From Phocaeicola faecalis (GTDB lineage Bacteria > Bacteroidota > Bacteroidia > Bacteroidales > Bacteroidaceae): a stretch of DNA of 64,000 bases. The position numbers and the translations under genes were made by a program. This document shows, piece by piece, positions 8,294 through 17,622 of the stretch. Positions within the stretch are counted from its first letter, which is position 1; each line of letters starts with the position of its first letter. The notes under the pieces were generated by a model that had not been told where the DNA came from, searched no databases, and was given only the letters and a program-made list of their open reading frames with translations. The stretch spans positions 1,265 to 65,264 of the forward strand of contig NZ_JADNRM010000012.1 in assembly GCF_021730445.1 (NCBI RefSeq), read 5' to 3'.

Positions 8294-8350
8294 AGGCACG
8301 GATTCAAGGATTGACCGGGGTCACCGCATAAATCCATATAATCCGTGCCT
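8294..8350 (-). terminator. Terminator-like hairpin inside the pectin operon
   Basis: An 11-bp perfect stem (8294-8304 with 8340-8350; arm AGGCACGGATT) encloses a 35-nt loop. On the minus strand it is followed by TTTTTAATAG. It lies between the glycan-binding lipoprotein and the lyase, so it probably lowers read-through into the lyase gene. Confidence 0.75.
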
Positions 8351-8386
8351 AAAAGTAACTATTTAAATAGTCTTATCCTAAAAATC

Positions 8387-9976
8387 CTAATACCAACGCG
8401 GGTCACCAACCTGATTATAAATCAAGTCTTCATCAGACAGGGTAAAATCACCTCCGGCAGCATCCTTGAAGCCCGGATTTAATGTGGTGGCACTCTTGTC
8501 CTCAGCCACTACCTTAGCGGTATCGCCCGAACCGGTGATAATAGAACCGGCAGTCGGAGCGTCAAAGTAATTGTTTCCAGCAAAGTCCGGATTGGCATCC
8601 GTGTTAGCCTGATTACTGAACAGGCCGGCAGTCGAGGCTACCAGATTGTTCTTGAAGGTTATCTGATTACCTTTGAAACGGACATACATCAACCGTTTAC
8701 CGGAATTATTAGAGATGCCCACCAATGTACAATTGGTTATGCTGATAGCAGGAGTAACACCGGCAAATGTAGAAGAGGCATCATCGTAACGCACAAAGTC
8801 ACGGGCCGCACAGCTGTTATAGAAAGTAGAGTTGGACAAAGTAAGTACTTTAATAGCTCCCTTGCGCGAATCCAACATATCACCTCCGTCACACTCAATG
8901 TCGTGAACCAGACAATTATTGAATACAATCTCATTGACCATAGCAGCTACATTCAGATAATACAAACCTTTGGTATAGTTCTTGATTTCGCAATCTTCCA
9001 CCGTCAGCGCATTGTAAGTGGCACCGGCTGTGTTGAAGGTTATTGCCTGACTGCCATCCGTACCTGTACCGTCCATCACAATCTGTCTCAACAATAGAGA
9101 CGCACCGTCATTCAACGTGATACATCCATTGATTATAGGACGGTCGTTGGGACGGACTGCTTTCAGTTCAATACTCTTCGAAATGGCAATTTTGGCTATT
9201 GACTCCACACCGTCTGCCGTATTCATCACTTTATAAGTCCCCGGATACAGCGCAAAAGCATCTCCATCTTCAGCATTCGCCAATACTTCGGCAAAGTCAT
9301 CCTCGGGAGTCACGGCAATGGCATCACCCAAATCAAGTAAAGTAGTGAAAGTCAGCGTACCGCGTACTTTCGTTCCGTTCATCAACTTGGCTGTATAAGT
9401 GGTTTCGCCGGTCAATCCGGTTATGGTAGCGGCACCGGCTGCTATCTCGTCGGCAGTCACGGTATGAGTGATATCACCCGGAGTAAGAATAATTTCTGTA
9501 GCCGCTTCACCGGCAGTCCATCTCAGAGTAGCACCGGTTGCCTGTAAATCTTCATCATTTACCGCTTCAAATATTTGTTCCGCATCTGTTTTAAAGTAAA
9601 CACCACTCCATTTGGATTCGGCAATTCCTTCGCCTACAGCCTGCACACGGGCTGAGTATTTCATACTGCCCTCCAACTTGGATACTGTATAAGGCAGCTG
9701 GTCGGCAGTCACACCGCTGATGGTCTTTGCAGGCGAACCGGCGAAAGTCAGACTGTCGTTCTCAAAAACCTCAATGTTATATGCGGTTGCCCCTTTCACA
9801 GTCGACCAAGTCAAACGTACATTGGTACGGTTGGTCACTCTCGCTTCCAGATTGACCGGTGAGAAAAGACGGTCATAGTCAATATTCGTGATTTCTTCGT
9901 CCGGGTCATCGCAAGCGGCGGTCAGGGCTGCTATTGCCAGCCCCAACATATATGTATATTTCTTATACTTGTTCAT
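8387..9976 (-). CDS. Surface glycan-binding lipoprotein (Fn3 plus beta-helix, DUF4957/DUF5123-like)
   Basis: The product has 529 residues. The lipoprotein signal ends LTAAC and is followed by DDPDEEI, an acid-rich surface-export signal. Residues about 40-215 contain two fibronectin type III-like repeats (NLEARVTNRTNVRLTW and ATGATLRWTAGEAATEIIL). Residues 225-529 form repeated beta-helix strands (IINGCITLNDGASLLLRQIV, VEDCEIKNYTKGLYYL), as in DUF4957/DUF5123 proteins found in pectin loci. No catalytic motif is evident. The gene lies 29 bp downstream of susD, the position used by SusE/F-type binding proteins, so binding of pectic chains at the surface is the likely role. A lyase function cannot be excluded because the helix resembles those of pectic enzymes. 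Confidence 0.8.
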   Translation of the reverse strand: MNKYKKYTYMLGLAIAALTAACDDPDEEITNIDYDRLFSPVNLEARVTNRTNVRLTWSTVKGATAYNIEVFENDSLTFAGSPAKTISGVTADQLPYTVSKLEGSMKYSARVQAVGEGIAESKWSGVYFKTDAEQIFEAVNDEDLQATGATLRWTAGEAATEIILTPGDITHTVTADEIAAGAATITGLTGETTYTAKLMNGTKVRGTLTFTTLLDLGDAIAVTPEDDFAEVLANAEDGDAFALYPGTYKVMNTADGVESIAKIAISKSIELKAVRPNDRPIINGCITLNDGASLLLRQIVMDGTGTDGSQAITFNTAGATYNALTVEDCEIKNYTKGLYYLNVAAMVNEIVFNNCLVHDIECDGGDMLDSRKGAIKVLTLSNSTFYNSCAARDFVRYDDASSTFAGVTPAISITNCTLVGISNNSGKRLMYVRFKGNQITFKNNLVASTAGLFSNQANTDANPDFAGNNYFDAPTAGSIITGSGDTAKVVAEDKSATTLNPGFKDAAGGDFTLSDEDLIYNQVGDPRWY

Positions 9977-10005
9977 AATTTTGGTATTTATGTGTTTATC
10001 AACTA

Positions 10006-11781
10006 TTAGTCGTTGGACAAGGTTCCGTTGCTGCTGTCAACAAAAGTCTGCCAAATGGGCCAGAACTGGTTTTCATCCGGGTTCTTCTGATACAGGACAT
10101 TGATAAGTTCGTCCGTCAGTTTTTCGGTAGAAATCCATGTTGTACTCGATTCATACCCCAAAGCTGCTCCCTCTTCATCTGTATCTCCATGATTCAAACC
10201 ATAAATCATCAACGTTTCACCATCTGCGGCAGTCTGATAATAGATTTTTTCGGGCAAATCGGCATAAGCGCCTTCCCGTCTTGCCAACTGCGACATCTTG
10301 GTTTTGGCTTCGTCCAACTTCTCTTTCAGTAAGTTCCAACGAATCAGGTCGGCCTTTCGAAGAGATTCTCCGGCAAACTCAAAAGCGCGCTGTTCAACAA
10401 TGGCATTGAAGAAAGCATCCTTGCCGGCAGTGGCCTGAGCCAGATAAGCCGAAACTTTGGAAGTAGGAAGTGCACGGTCAAGAATCGGTTTCAAATAGGC
10501 AGCCGCAGCCGACGGCCCTTCCAGCTCATTGATGGCTTCGGCGGCCATCAGGTAAACATCTGCCAAACGCATATACTGCCAGTTCACACCATCGTCGTTG
10601 GTAGAAGTCACCACTCGATTCATCCATTCATAACGCAGTTTTCCAAAACACCAGCTTTTCAGGCTGCGCGGTGTCTGCCAGCTTTTGCCATCCTTCTGGT
10701 CTTTTGACCATTCGTAAGGAACGCAAGTAATGTCACGACGAACATCTTCCACATCATAATCATAATATAAATAAGGTAACGGACCATTTACGCCGCCCTG
10801 TGCCTGTTGTGTATATTGGTCGGTCTTCTGATGTTTCACACCCAAAGTATACAGCACACGTCCACGACCATCCGAGAACGGAATTTCCCAAATAGACTCG
10901 CCTCCGGCTGCTGTATTGTCCTGACAAAGTTTCAAGAAGTTATCTTTGAAAGTACCCAAACGGCATCCACTGTTATTGATGATGTCAAGACACTCTTCCT
11001 TTACCAAAGCATACATATTGGCAACGCTCAGTTTCGGGTCATTACTGCGGCGGACACCGTCTGCACGTTGGCTGTATCCGGCTGCATAAAGGGCAATACG
11101 TGCACGAAGGCCCTTCACGAATGCCTTATTGACGCGTTCCGTACTCTTGGTTACCGCAGAGCCGTTCGGCCACGGAACCAAATCTTCCGCTTCTTCCAAA
11201 TCATTTAACAAATGTAAATAAATGCTATCCCGGTCTGTACGAGGCAGATAAACGGTTTCGGAAGTATTCGGTTCAAAACGAGCCGGGACATCTCCCCAAC
11301 CTTTCACCAAATCAAGATAAAGAACTGCTCTCAATGTAATCGCTTCACCTAGTAATTGCTGAAAAGCAGGATCAGTCAGGTCGGAATAAGTACGCAACCC
11401 GCGGATACACAAATTAGCACGCTCGATTCCTTCGTAAAACTTAGCCCAAGCATTGTTTGAGGTATTCATCTGACTGTTCGTGGCGCGAGTGGCATAGGTA
11501 CAAAGCTCATATTTGCCATCATCCGCCACTTTAGACGCTTCCATATTATTAATCCATTCGATGTCAGTATTGATTCCATAGTAAGGAAGATACCGTCCGC
11601 GATAAGAGTTGGTTTCTCCGAAAGACTGGTGAATACCCATTACTGCGGCCTCAGCCAATGATTCTACCGTAAATAGATTGGGTTCTTCCATTGCCGACTG
11701 AGCAGGCGACTCTAAGTCACATGAAGTCATAGCTCCCATTAATGACAAAGACAAAAGAGAAGTATATATAAATTTTTTCAT
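10006..11781 (-). CDS. SusD/RagB-family outer-membrane lipoprotein, pectin locus
   Basis: The product has 591 residues, with a lipoprotein signal ending MTSC. The SusD N-terminal TPR-like region is evident (SAMEEPNLFTVESLAEAAVM, FYEGIERANLCIRGLRT, LLGEAITLRAVLYLDLVKGWGDVP), and the C-terminal part has the family segments YMRLADVYLMAAEAINEL and AFEFAGESLRKADLIRWN. SusD proteins form a lid over the SusC barrel and bind the oligosaccharide. It starts 21 bp after the susC gene on the same strand, so the two are coexpressed. The pectin-type enzymes on both sides make a homogalacturonan-derived ligand likely. Confidence 0.95.
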   Translation of the reverse strand: MKKFIYTSLLSLSLMGAMTSCDLESPAQSAMEEPNLFTVESLAEAAVMGIHQSFGETNSYRGRYLPYYGINTDIEWINNMEASKVADDGKYELCTYATRATNSQMNTSNNAWAKFYEGIERANLCIRGLRTYSDLTDPAFQQLLGEAITLRAVLYLDLVKGWGDVPARFEPNTSETVYLPRTDRDSIYLHLLNDLEEAEDLVPWPNGSAVTKSTERVNKAFVKGLRARIALYAAGYSQRADGVRRSNDPKLSVANMYALVKEECLDIINNSGCRLGTFKDNFLKLCQDNTAAGGESIWEIPFSDGRGRVLYTLGVKHQKTDQYTQQAQGGVNGPLPYLYYDYDVEDVRRDITCVPYEWSKDQKDGKSWQTPRSLKSWCFGKLRYEWMNRVVTSTNDDGVNWQYMRLADVYLMAAEAINELEGPSAAAAYLKPILDRALPTSKVSAYLAQATAGKDAFFNAIVEQRAFEFAGESLRKADLIRWNLLKEKLDEAKTKMSQLARREGAYADLPEKIYYQTAADGETLMIYGLNHGDTDEEGAALGYESSTTWISTEKLTDELINVLYQKNPDENQFWPIWQTFVDSSNGTLSND

Positions 11782-11802
11782 TGTTCAATACATTTTTCCT
11801 GA

Positions 11803-14800
11803 TTAGAAATTCAAATTAAGGCCAACCACAAACTGACGGCTCTTGGGGTATGCTGAATAGTCCACACCCGGAGTCAGGTTTGTTTTGCGTATAGTGGATA
11901 CTTCCGGGTCATATCCCGAATAATTGGTCCAGCAGAACAGATTGTAACCGGTCACATAGAAACGTAAGTTCTGGATTCCCACCTTATTCAGCAAAGTGGC
12001 CGGAAGAGTATAACCTAATGTCAGTGTATTCAGGCGTAAGAAGGAAGCATCCTCCACTGCCCAATCACTGAAAATCATACGTTGTGTGTAAGGTGACCAC
12101 ATAGTAGTATTGGCATTCATTGCAGCCAGTTTTTCGGGATCGTTGCAAATAGTACCGTTTTCATTCAAATTCGTCCAACGCTTACCGTCAGCCATCTCCG
12201 AAATCATGTTGCGGTATTGATATTTACTGGTTTGTGTAAACTCAATCTTGTTGGCATTATATACATCATTTCCCACACTCCAGTTAAAGTTTGCACTCAG
12301 GTCAAAACCGTATGCACGGGCATTGATACTGAAACCGCCTGTATGGACAGGATTGGCATCACCTATTATTTCACGGTCGGCAGTAGTGACCTTGCCGTCT
12401 CCGCTTCCATCAATATCAGCCAGTTTCATCATACCCGGACGGAGTGTACCTACCACAGCGGAAGCATCGACTACGCCTTCTTTCAAAATCCATTTCTTGG
12501 CGGCAGCATCATAACCCTCAAAGTCGCTTACTTCATAACGCCCTGCAGAACGGTAACCGAACATTTTACCTACAGCACCGCCTTTGGCAATCCAAAAGTC
12601 ATTACCGATTTCTGAAGAAGCCCAATAGGTTTCAGCTCCAAAGTCATCCATGATACCTAAATCTTTAATCTTATTTTTGTTGAAACCGATATTGGCACTA
12701 AAGCTCAAACCAAAGTTTTTCTTATCAACGGCAATCCAATTCACACTGGCCTCAAAACCTGTATTCTGTGTCTTGCCCATGTTACGATATTGATAATCAT
12801 AGCCTGTGCCGGCTACAGGAAACTGAATCAGCAAATCTTTGGTTGTATTGAGATAGGCTTCCAGCGTACCGTTCAATCTTCCGCCCAATGTGGTAAAGTC
12901 CAGACCAATGTTACGGGTAATGGTCGTTTCCCATTTCAAATCAGGATTAGGCATCGTCTTTGATGCGGCCCAATAGTTATTAAAGCCGTTAATCCATGAA
13001 GTGGAAGAAGAAGCATAATTCAAGTTCATCTGGCCCGACGGAATATTGTTATTACCGGCAGTACCGTAGCTGAAACGGAGTTTCAAATCGTCCAGCCAAC
13101 TCTTGGTTCCTTCCATAAACGGTTCTGAAGACACACGCCATGCAACTGCTGCCGAAGGGAAATAGCCCCAACGGTTTCCGTCTGAGAACTTGGAAGAACC
13201 GTCGGCACGGAAAGTAGCACTTAACAAATATTTGCTCTTATAGTCATAATTGATACGTCCGAAAAATGACAAGAGTTTATCGTCAGGGTTAAGGTAATTA
13301 TCAATGGAATAAGGAGTACCCTGTGTAGAATATTTCCATGCATCCTGTGATGTGAACGATTCGGGGAAACCGTGAACCGTATTGGTCAGTTTCTTTGATT
13401 TGGTGACAATCCATTCATGGCCTATCATGGCATTTAAATGATGGTCATCATTCTTCAGCAATTTTTCGAAATCATAATTAACGGTATTCGTATTGCGGAA
13501 CTTATGACGGAATGTGTTTGCAATCTCCATAGCCGGTTTGCCTTGATTATCCTTTGCAGGAACATTCTTTATATAATAAGTTGTCAATCCCCAAAAGCGT
13601 GAATCTTCTTCGCGGTAATCATCATAACCGAATTCTGTCTTGGCACGGAAATTCTTGAAGATTTCCCATGTAAAGCTACCTGCCATATTCAGATTCTTAC
13701 GCTCACGTTCACGGTCATTATCCGAAATGGCTGTCAATGGATGATACAGGTTACCTAAATCATCATCCGAACTGCCACTTTCCGAATTCAGGTTTTCCAA
13801 AGGTATCGGAGTATAAATCACTGAATATTTCAAACGTTTGTCCGAGTCATACGTGCTGCTGGTATCATTGGCACCGCCACCCTTTACATCTGTATCCGAA
13901 TAACGGACTGAAAAGTCAAGAGTCACATTCTTTACCGGCTTGCTATTCAACTTCAGACTGAAATTATCACGCTTAAAAGATGAACCTTGCATAATAGCCT
14001 TATCATTCATGTGGCTGTAGCCGAACGCATATTTTATTTTATCGCTACCGCCATTAATGTTCAAGCTTTGATTGAAAGCGTGTCCGGTACGTCCGAAAGT
14101 CTGATCCTGCCAATCATTTCCGGAAATATTCTGATACATATCCATATCCTGATAGTTTCCAAAATAATCGATATAAGAACTCATATCATTTTCTTTAATC
14201 AAGCCGGCCAGCTCATATTGCCATTTGGCATAGTCGTATGGAGAAAGTACATCCAATGTTTTTGCAATTTTCTTAATACTGTAATATGCGTTATAAGTCA
14301 CACTCAGTTTTCCCTCCTTACCGGATTTAGTTGTTACCAAAATAACTCCGTTCGCACCGCGGGAACCGTAGATGGCAGTAGAGGAAGCATCCTTCAGCAC
14401 CGTCATATCTTCAATATCGGAAGCCGGAATGTCGGAAATGGTTTCTACAGGAAAACCATCGACAATAAACAATGGAGTATTATCACCCGTAATAGAGCCA
14501 CCACCACGCACACGGATTTTCATTTCGGCATCAGGAGAACCTTCTGTAGTGGTAATCTGTACACCGGCCATTTTACCGGTCAGCGCCTCTGTTGCCGAAG
14601 CAACCGGAACCGCAGCCAACTTATCAGCACCCACTGATGTGACAGAACCGGTCAAATCCTTACGTTTTACCGTACCGTAACCAATAACGACCACTTCTTC
14701 CAATGCTTGTGAGTCATCATTCAATGTTACATCAAATTGTGTTTGATTTCCGACCTTAATTTCTTGTGTGACGCACCCTATGTAAGAGAATACAAGGATA

Positions 14801-15018
14801 TCACTCGACTTAACGTCGGACAAGGAAAATTTACCTTCAAAATCGGTAATAGCGCCGTTGGTTGTCCCTTTTACTAAAACATTTGCCCCAATCAGTGATT
14901 CGCCGGTAGCGTCTTTCACAATACCGCTCACCTGATGTCCTTGAGCAAAAGCGACCAAACAAAGCATACTCAGAAAAAGGGTTGAGACTGCTTTTCTAGC
15001 TAATTCTTTTAGATTCAT
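11803..15018 (-). CDS. SusC/RagA-family TonB-dependent transporter, pectin locus
   Basis: The product has 1071 residues. After a type I signal peptide (ending AFAQG) comes a carboxypeptidase-like regulatory domain (VSGIVKDATGESLIGANVLV, about residues 28-110), the TonB box region LEEVVVIGYGTVKRKDLTGS, a plug domain with PLFIVDGFPV and AIYGSRGANGVILVTTKSGK, and a long beta-barrel ending in FVVGLNLNF with a terminal aromatic residue. It imports oligosaccharides across the outer membrane using TonB energy. It heads a susC-susD-binding protein-lyase run with its own -7-like element upstream, after the CE8 gene. Confidence 0.96.
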   Translation of the reverse strand: MNLKELARKAVSTLFLSMLCLVAFAQGHQVSGIVKDATGESLIGANVLVKGTTNGAITDFEGKFSLSDVKSSDILVFSYIGCVTQEIKVGNQTQFDVTLNDDSQALEEVVVIGYGTVKRKDLTGSVTSVGADKLAAVPVASATEALTGKMAGVQITTTEGSPDAEMKIRVRGGGSITGDNTPLFIVDGFPVETISDIPASDIEDMTVLKDASSTAIYGSRGANGVILVTTKSGKEGKLSVTYNAYYSIKKIAKTLDVLSPYDYAKWQYELAGLIKENDMSSYIDYFGNYQDMDMYQNISGNDWQDQTFGRTGHAFNQSLNINGGSDKIKYAFGYSHMNDKAIMQGSSFKRDNFSLKLNSKPVKNVTLDFSVRYSDTDVKGGGANDTSSTYDSDKRLKYSVIYTPIPLENLNSESGSSDDDLGNLYHPLTAISDNDRERERKNLNMAGSFTWEIFKNFRAKTEFGYDDYREEDSRFWGLTTYYIKNVPAKDNQGKPAMEIANTFRHKFRNTNTVNYDFEKLLKNDDHHLNAMIGHEWIVTKSKKLTNTVHGFPESFTSQDAWKYSTQGTPYSIDNYLNPDDKLLSFFGRINYDYKSKYLLSATFRADGSSKFSDGNRWGYFPSAAVAWRVSSEPFMEGTKSWLDDLKLRFSYGTAGNNNIPSGQMNLNYASSSTSWINGFNNYWAASKTMPNPDLKWETTITRNIGLDFTTLGGRLNGTLEAYLNTTKDLLIQFPVAGTGYDYQYRNMGKTQNTGFEASVNWIAVDKKNFGLSFSANIGFNKNKIKDLGIMDDFGAETYWASSEIGNDFWIAKGGAVGKMFGYRSAGRYEVSDFEGYDAAAKKWILKEGVVDASAVVGTLRPGMMKLADIDGSGDGKVTTADREIIGDANPVHTGGFSINARAYGFDLSANFNWSVGNDVYNANKIEFTQTSKYQYRNMISEMADGKRWTNLNENGTICNDPEKLAAMNANTTMWSPYTQRMIFSDWAVEDASFLRLNTLTLGYTLPATLLNKVGIQNLRFYVTGYNLFCWTNYSGYDPEVSTIRKTNLTPGVDYSAYPKSRQFVVGLNLNF

Positions 15019-15078
15019 AAGATGTGTTTTTATAGTTGTTATTTTTTCTAAGGCTACAAAGAACCTATATTCACTGAG

Positions 15079-15087
15079 GCAAAAGTA
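15079..15087 (-). promoter_or_regulatory. -7 element upstream of susC (pectin locus)
   Basis: On the minus strand this reads TACTTTTGC, matching TAnnTTTGy, 61 bp before the susC start. No clear -33 partner was seen, so it is a plausible but unproven promoter separating susC from the upstream CE8/GH105 pair. Confidence 0.5.
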
Positions 15088-15148
15088 GATGTTTCAAAAT
15101 GTCCCGATGTGTAGTTTTTATCATTTTATGTGGATTAATCAACTATTC

Positions 15149-16096
15149 TCAGAATTTCCACGTATTACACCGGCTGTAAAACAGATTTTCAACAGTTATC
15201 TTTTGAGCCTCTTCCGATGATAGCTGCCTGCTCCATTCTACCCTTCCGGAAATATCAGCGCCCTCACCTGCATTTTTATATTCCCGATAACGGACTGTCT
15301 GTTCGTTATCAGAATTCTTCCAATTATGCCATCCGGCAGGAAGAATATGTTTTCCTAATTCGCACTCTATAAATAAGGTATAGGCAAAAGGACGCCACGG
15401 ACGCCCCAGATATACCTTTTCCACTCCGGGAGCAGCCGTCAGTTTGCAATGTTGAAAGACATAACCGTATTCCGCCTCTGCAGGAGTGGAAGCGGCAGTT
15501 ATATAAGAATCTCGTTTACTGTGAATAGTACACCCCTGAAACAGAGCTGTGGAAGGTCCAAAAATAAAATCGGTAGTTCCCTCAATATAGCAATCTTTAA
15601 AATACAGACGTGTAAATTTTGCTCCAGTATATACCGTATCCTGATTTCCAAGGAAACGACAATTGATAAAACGAAGACAATCCCCTTCCGTATGGAGTGC
15701 TACGGCTTGTCCCAATGGAGCAGCATTATTTTCAATAGTCAGATTTCTAAAAGTAACATGACTGCCTTCCACCTTTACCGTATAGGTACGGAAGGTTCCC
15801 ATTTTATTTATATTGGCGTGGTCGTCATAGGTAATAACGGTCTTCTCTTTGTCTTCACCTATTATCTCAAGGTTCTCTAACCAGGACGGAACAACCACTT
15901 TCTCTTTATACACACCATTCTTTATATAAACGGTCACTGTATAGTCCATAAAAGCGCGAACACTTTCCAATGCATCTCCCAGAGTGTGGTAATGGCCTGT
16001 CCCATCGCACGAAACGATGAGTGTATCTCGCCGTTGTTGTCCCCATAAAGTAGCGACAACCAACCACATACATCCTATAATCGCTATTCTTTTCAT
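15149..16096 (-). CDS. Pectinesterase (carbohydrate esterase family 8)
   Basis: The product has 315 residues from the start chosen here, which begins a signal peptide (MKRIAIIGCMWLVVATLWGQ). A start 45 bp further upstream would overlap the GH105 gene and bury the signal peptide. The CE8 signatures are all present: GNQDTVY with the first active Asp region, TDFIFGPSTALFQ with the second Asp, and LGRPWRPFA with the substrate-binding Arg and Trp. The enzyme removes methyl esters from homogalacturonan, which allows pectate lyases to cut. It follows the GH105 gene by 4 bp, so the two are probably translated from one message. Confidence 0.95.
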   Translation of the reverse strand: MKRIAIIGCMWLVVATLWGQQRRDTLIVSCDGTGHYHTLGDALESVRAFMDYTVTVYIKNGVYKEKVVVPSWLENLEIIGEDKEKTVITYDDHANINKMGTFRTYTVKVEGSHVTFRNLTIENNAAPLGQAVALHTEGDCLRFINCRFLGNQDTVYTGAKFTRLYFKDCYIEGTTDFIFGPSTALFQGCTIHSKRDSYITAASTPAEAEYGYVFQHCKLTAAPGVEKVYLGRPWRPFAYTLFIECELGKHILPAGWHNWKNSDNEQTVRYREYKNAGEGADISGRVEWSRQLSSEEAQKITVENLFYSRCNTWKF

Positions 16097-16100
16097 TTCA

Positions 16101-17333
16101 TTATTCCAATGGAGTTTTACAACCGCTGCCACCATTTGCATGCAAGCGCTCCCATTCCAAACTTGCCATGATAAACGGACCTACAGCCTTCGCATCATTG
16201 ACACGTATCTGTTCATTTATATAATAGTCATAGTCTCCCATACGATAGTTTTTACCTCCCAAACCGGCTACGGCACACGCACTCGTAATAGAAACCAGTC
16301 CTTTATCATCCACTTCTATAAACTGCTTCAAAATACCTTCATATCCTTTTTGAGCCACCTCCATATAAGATGGACAGATATATCCTTTACGAACAGCCTT
16401 CAACAGTGCGTACACAAACATAGTAGAGCAGGAAGACTCCAAATAGTTTCCTTTATCACCGCTACGGTCTATCACTTGATACCATACACCGGTGCGGGTA
16501 TCTTGAGTACGTTTTATTTGAGCAGCCAACTTATTTAAAATGGCAATCACCGAATCCCGTCCCACTTCATGCTGCGGAATAAAATCAAGCACATCTACAC
16601 ATGCCATAGCATACCATCCCATCGCACGCCCCCAGCAATGTTGTGATTGTCCGGTGACCTTATCCGCCCATCTCTCCCGTTTACTTACATCGCAGGCATG
16701 ACGATAAAGATCATTTTCTGCATCGTAAGTATGGCGGGCAACTGTAACAAATTGGTTAATAATATCCGCATAGTCATTTACACGATTATTGCGATAGGCA
16801 TATTCTGCATAAAAGGGCTGTCCCATATACAGTCCATCCAACCACATCTGATGCTCATAAATCTTCTTATGCCAGAAACCGCCGTCAGCATTCCGGGGAT
16901 GTGTATCCAATTGACTTCGCAACAAATCCAAAGCTTTCCTATACTTTTCATCCTTAGTCTGCTCATAGATACGAAATAACATTTTGCCTGAGTTCAGACG
17001 GTCAATATTATACTCATGCAACTTATAAGTCTCGATAGAACCGTCGGCATGAATCATCGTATCGGCATAGGCCACCGCATAATCAAAGAATTTCTTGTCT
17101 CCATACGCATCATACACATCAAGCATCGACTGAAGTTCCAGTCCATGACAATAATCCCACTTCAAACGAGTCTGGAAGTCAAGTTGCCAAGACTCGGGAC
17201 AACGCATCATTTCTGAAGTTGCCATACGGACAGACCACGGCTGTTTATCACACACCTTCTGAGCACCGCACAATAGCGGAGCAATCATCAGTAATCCTGA
17301 TACAATAAATTTACAGATAGATTTACTTTCCAT
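16101..17333 (-). CDS. GH105 unsaturated galacturonidyl/rhamnogalacturonyl hydrolase
   Basis: The product has 410 residues with a signal peptide (cleavage likely near CGAQ). It shows the alpha/alpha-barrel pattern of GH105 (YteR/YesR type): KWDYCHGLELQSMLDVYDAY near the N-terminus, the segment EHQMWLDGLYMGQPFYAEYA with the catalytic Asp, SQHCWGRAMGWYAMACVDVL in the middle, and GLVSITSACAVAGLGG near the end. These enzymes hydrolyse the unsaturated uronic acid left by pectate lyases, releasing 5-keto-4-deoxyuronate, the KduI substrate. This gene is first in the minus-strand unit and divergent from the permease-kduI unit, consistent with coordinated control. Confidence 0.92.
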   Translation of the reverse strand: MESKSICKFIVSGLLMIAPLLCGAQKVCDKQPWSVRMATSEMMRCPESWQLDFQTRLKWDYCHGLELQSMLDVYDAYGDKKFFDYAVAYADTMIHADGSIETYKLHEYNIDRLNSGKMLFRIYEQTKDEKYRKALDLLRSQLDTHPRNADGGFWHKKIYEHQMWLDGLYMGQPFYAEYAYRNNRVNDYADIINQFVTVARHTYDAENDLYRHACDVSKRERWADKVTGQSQHCWGRAMGWYAMACVDVLDFIPQHEVGRDSVIAILNKLAAQIKRTQDTRTGVWYQVIDRSGDKGNYLESSCSTMFVYALLKAVRKGYICPSYMEVAQKGYEGILKQFIEVDDKGLVSITSACAVAGLGGKNYRMGDYDYYINEQIRVNDAKAVGPFIMASLEWERLHANGGSGCKTPLE

Positions 17334-17376
17334 GCTGTTGTTTTGTTTTAGTATTAGACCTTTTATCTTTTATAAA

Positions 17377-17385
17377 ACAAAAGTA
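17377..17385 (-). promoter_or_regulatory. -7 element for the GH105-CE8 unit
   Basis: The minus strand reads TACTTTTGT, matching TAnnTTTGy, 44 bp before the GH105 start codon. A -33 partner is not obvious. Confidence 0.55.
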
Positions 17386-17455
17386 GTTCTTTTACTGAAA
17401 AACATTGTGGATTTTTAAATATAGAGAGTGTATTATTTGGTTTTCGTGTACGAAA

Positions 17456-17494
17456 ACGATAAAATTGTGCACGGTAACGATAAAAAGTGTGCAA
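17456..17494. promoter_or_regulatory. Candidate operator: direct repeat between divergent pectin operons
   Basis: ACGATAAAATTGTGCACG (17456-17473) is followed 21 bp later by ACGATAAAAAGTGTGCAA (17477-17494). Just left is the near-palindrome TTTTCGTGTACGAAAA. Two helical turns between copies suits a dimeric or tandem DNA-binding regulator, and the position between both promoters fits shared control. Confidence 0.5.
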
Positions 17495-17529
17495 AATTGT
17501 CCATTTTACTAATAATTAAGGTTTTCCCG

Positions 17530-17561
17530 TTTGATTAATTGAGAAAAGGTTTTATTTTTGG
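17530..17561 (+). promoter_or_regulatory. Bacteroides-type promoter of the permease-kduI operon
   Basis: TTTG (17530-17533) is followed after 19 nt by TATTTTTGG (17553-17561). This matches the -33 TTTG and -7 TAnnTTTG elements at their usual spacing, except for the last base. It lies 61 bp upstream of the permease start. Confidence 0.7.
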
Positions 17562-17622
17562 GGCAGTTTTTAATTCATACTATTGTAGGAACACATTCAT
17601 TTAACTATTAAATCACAAGAGA

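Noticed and set aside
13987-14637. 216-codon plus-strand frame within susC
   Set aside because: Antisense shadow of the well-supported susC gene, with no motif and no ribosome-binding site.
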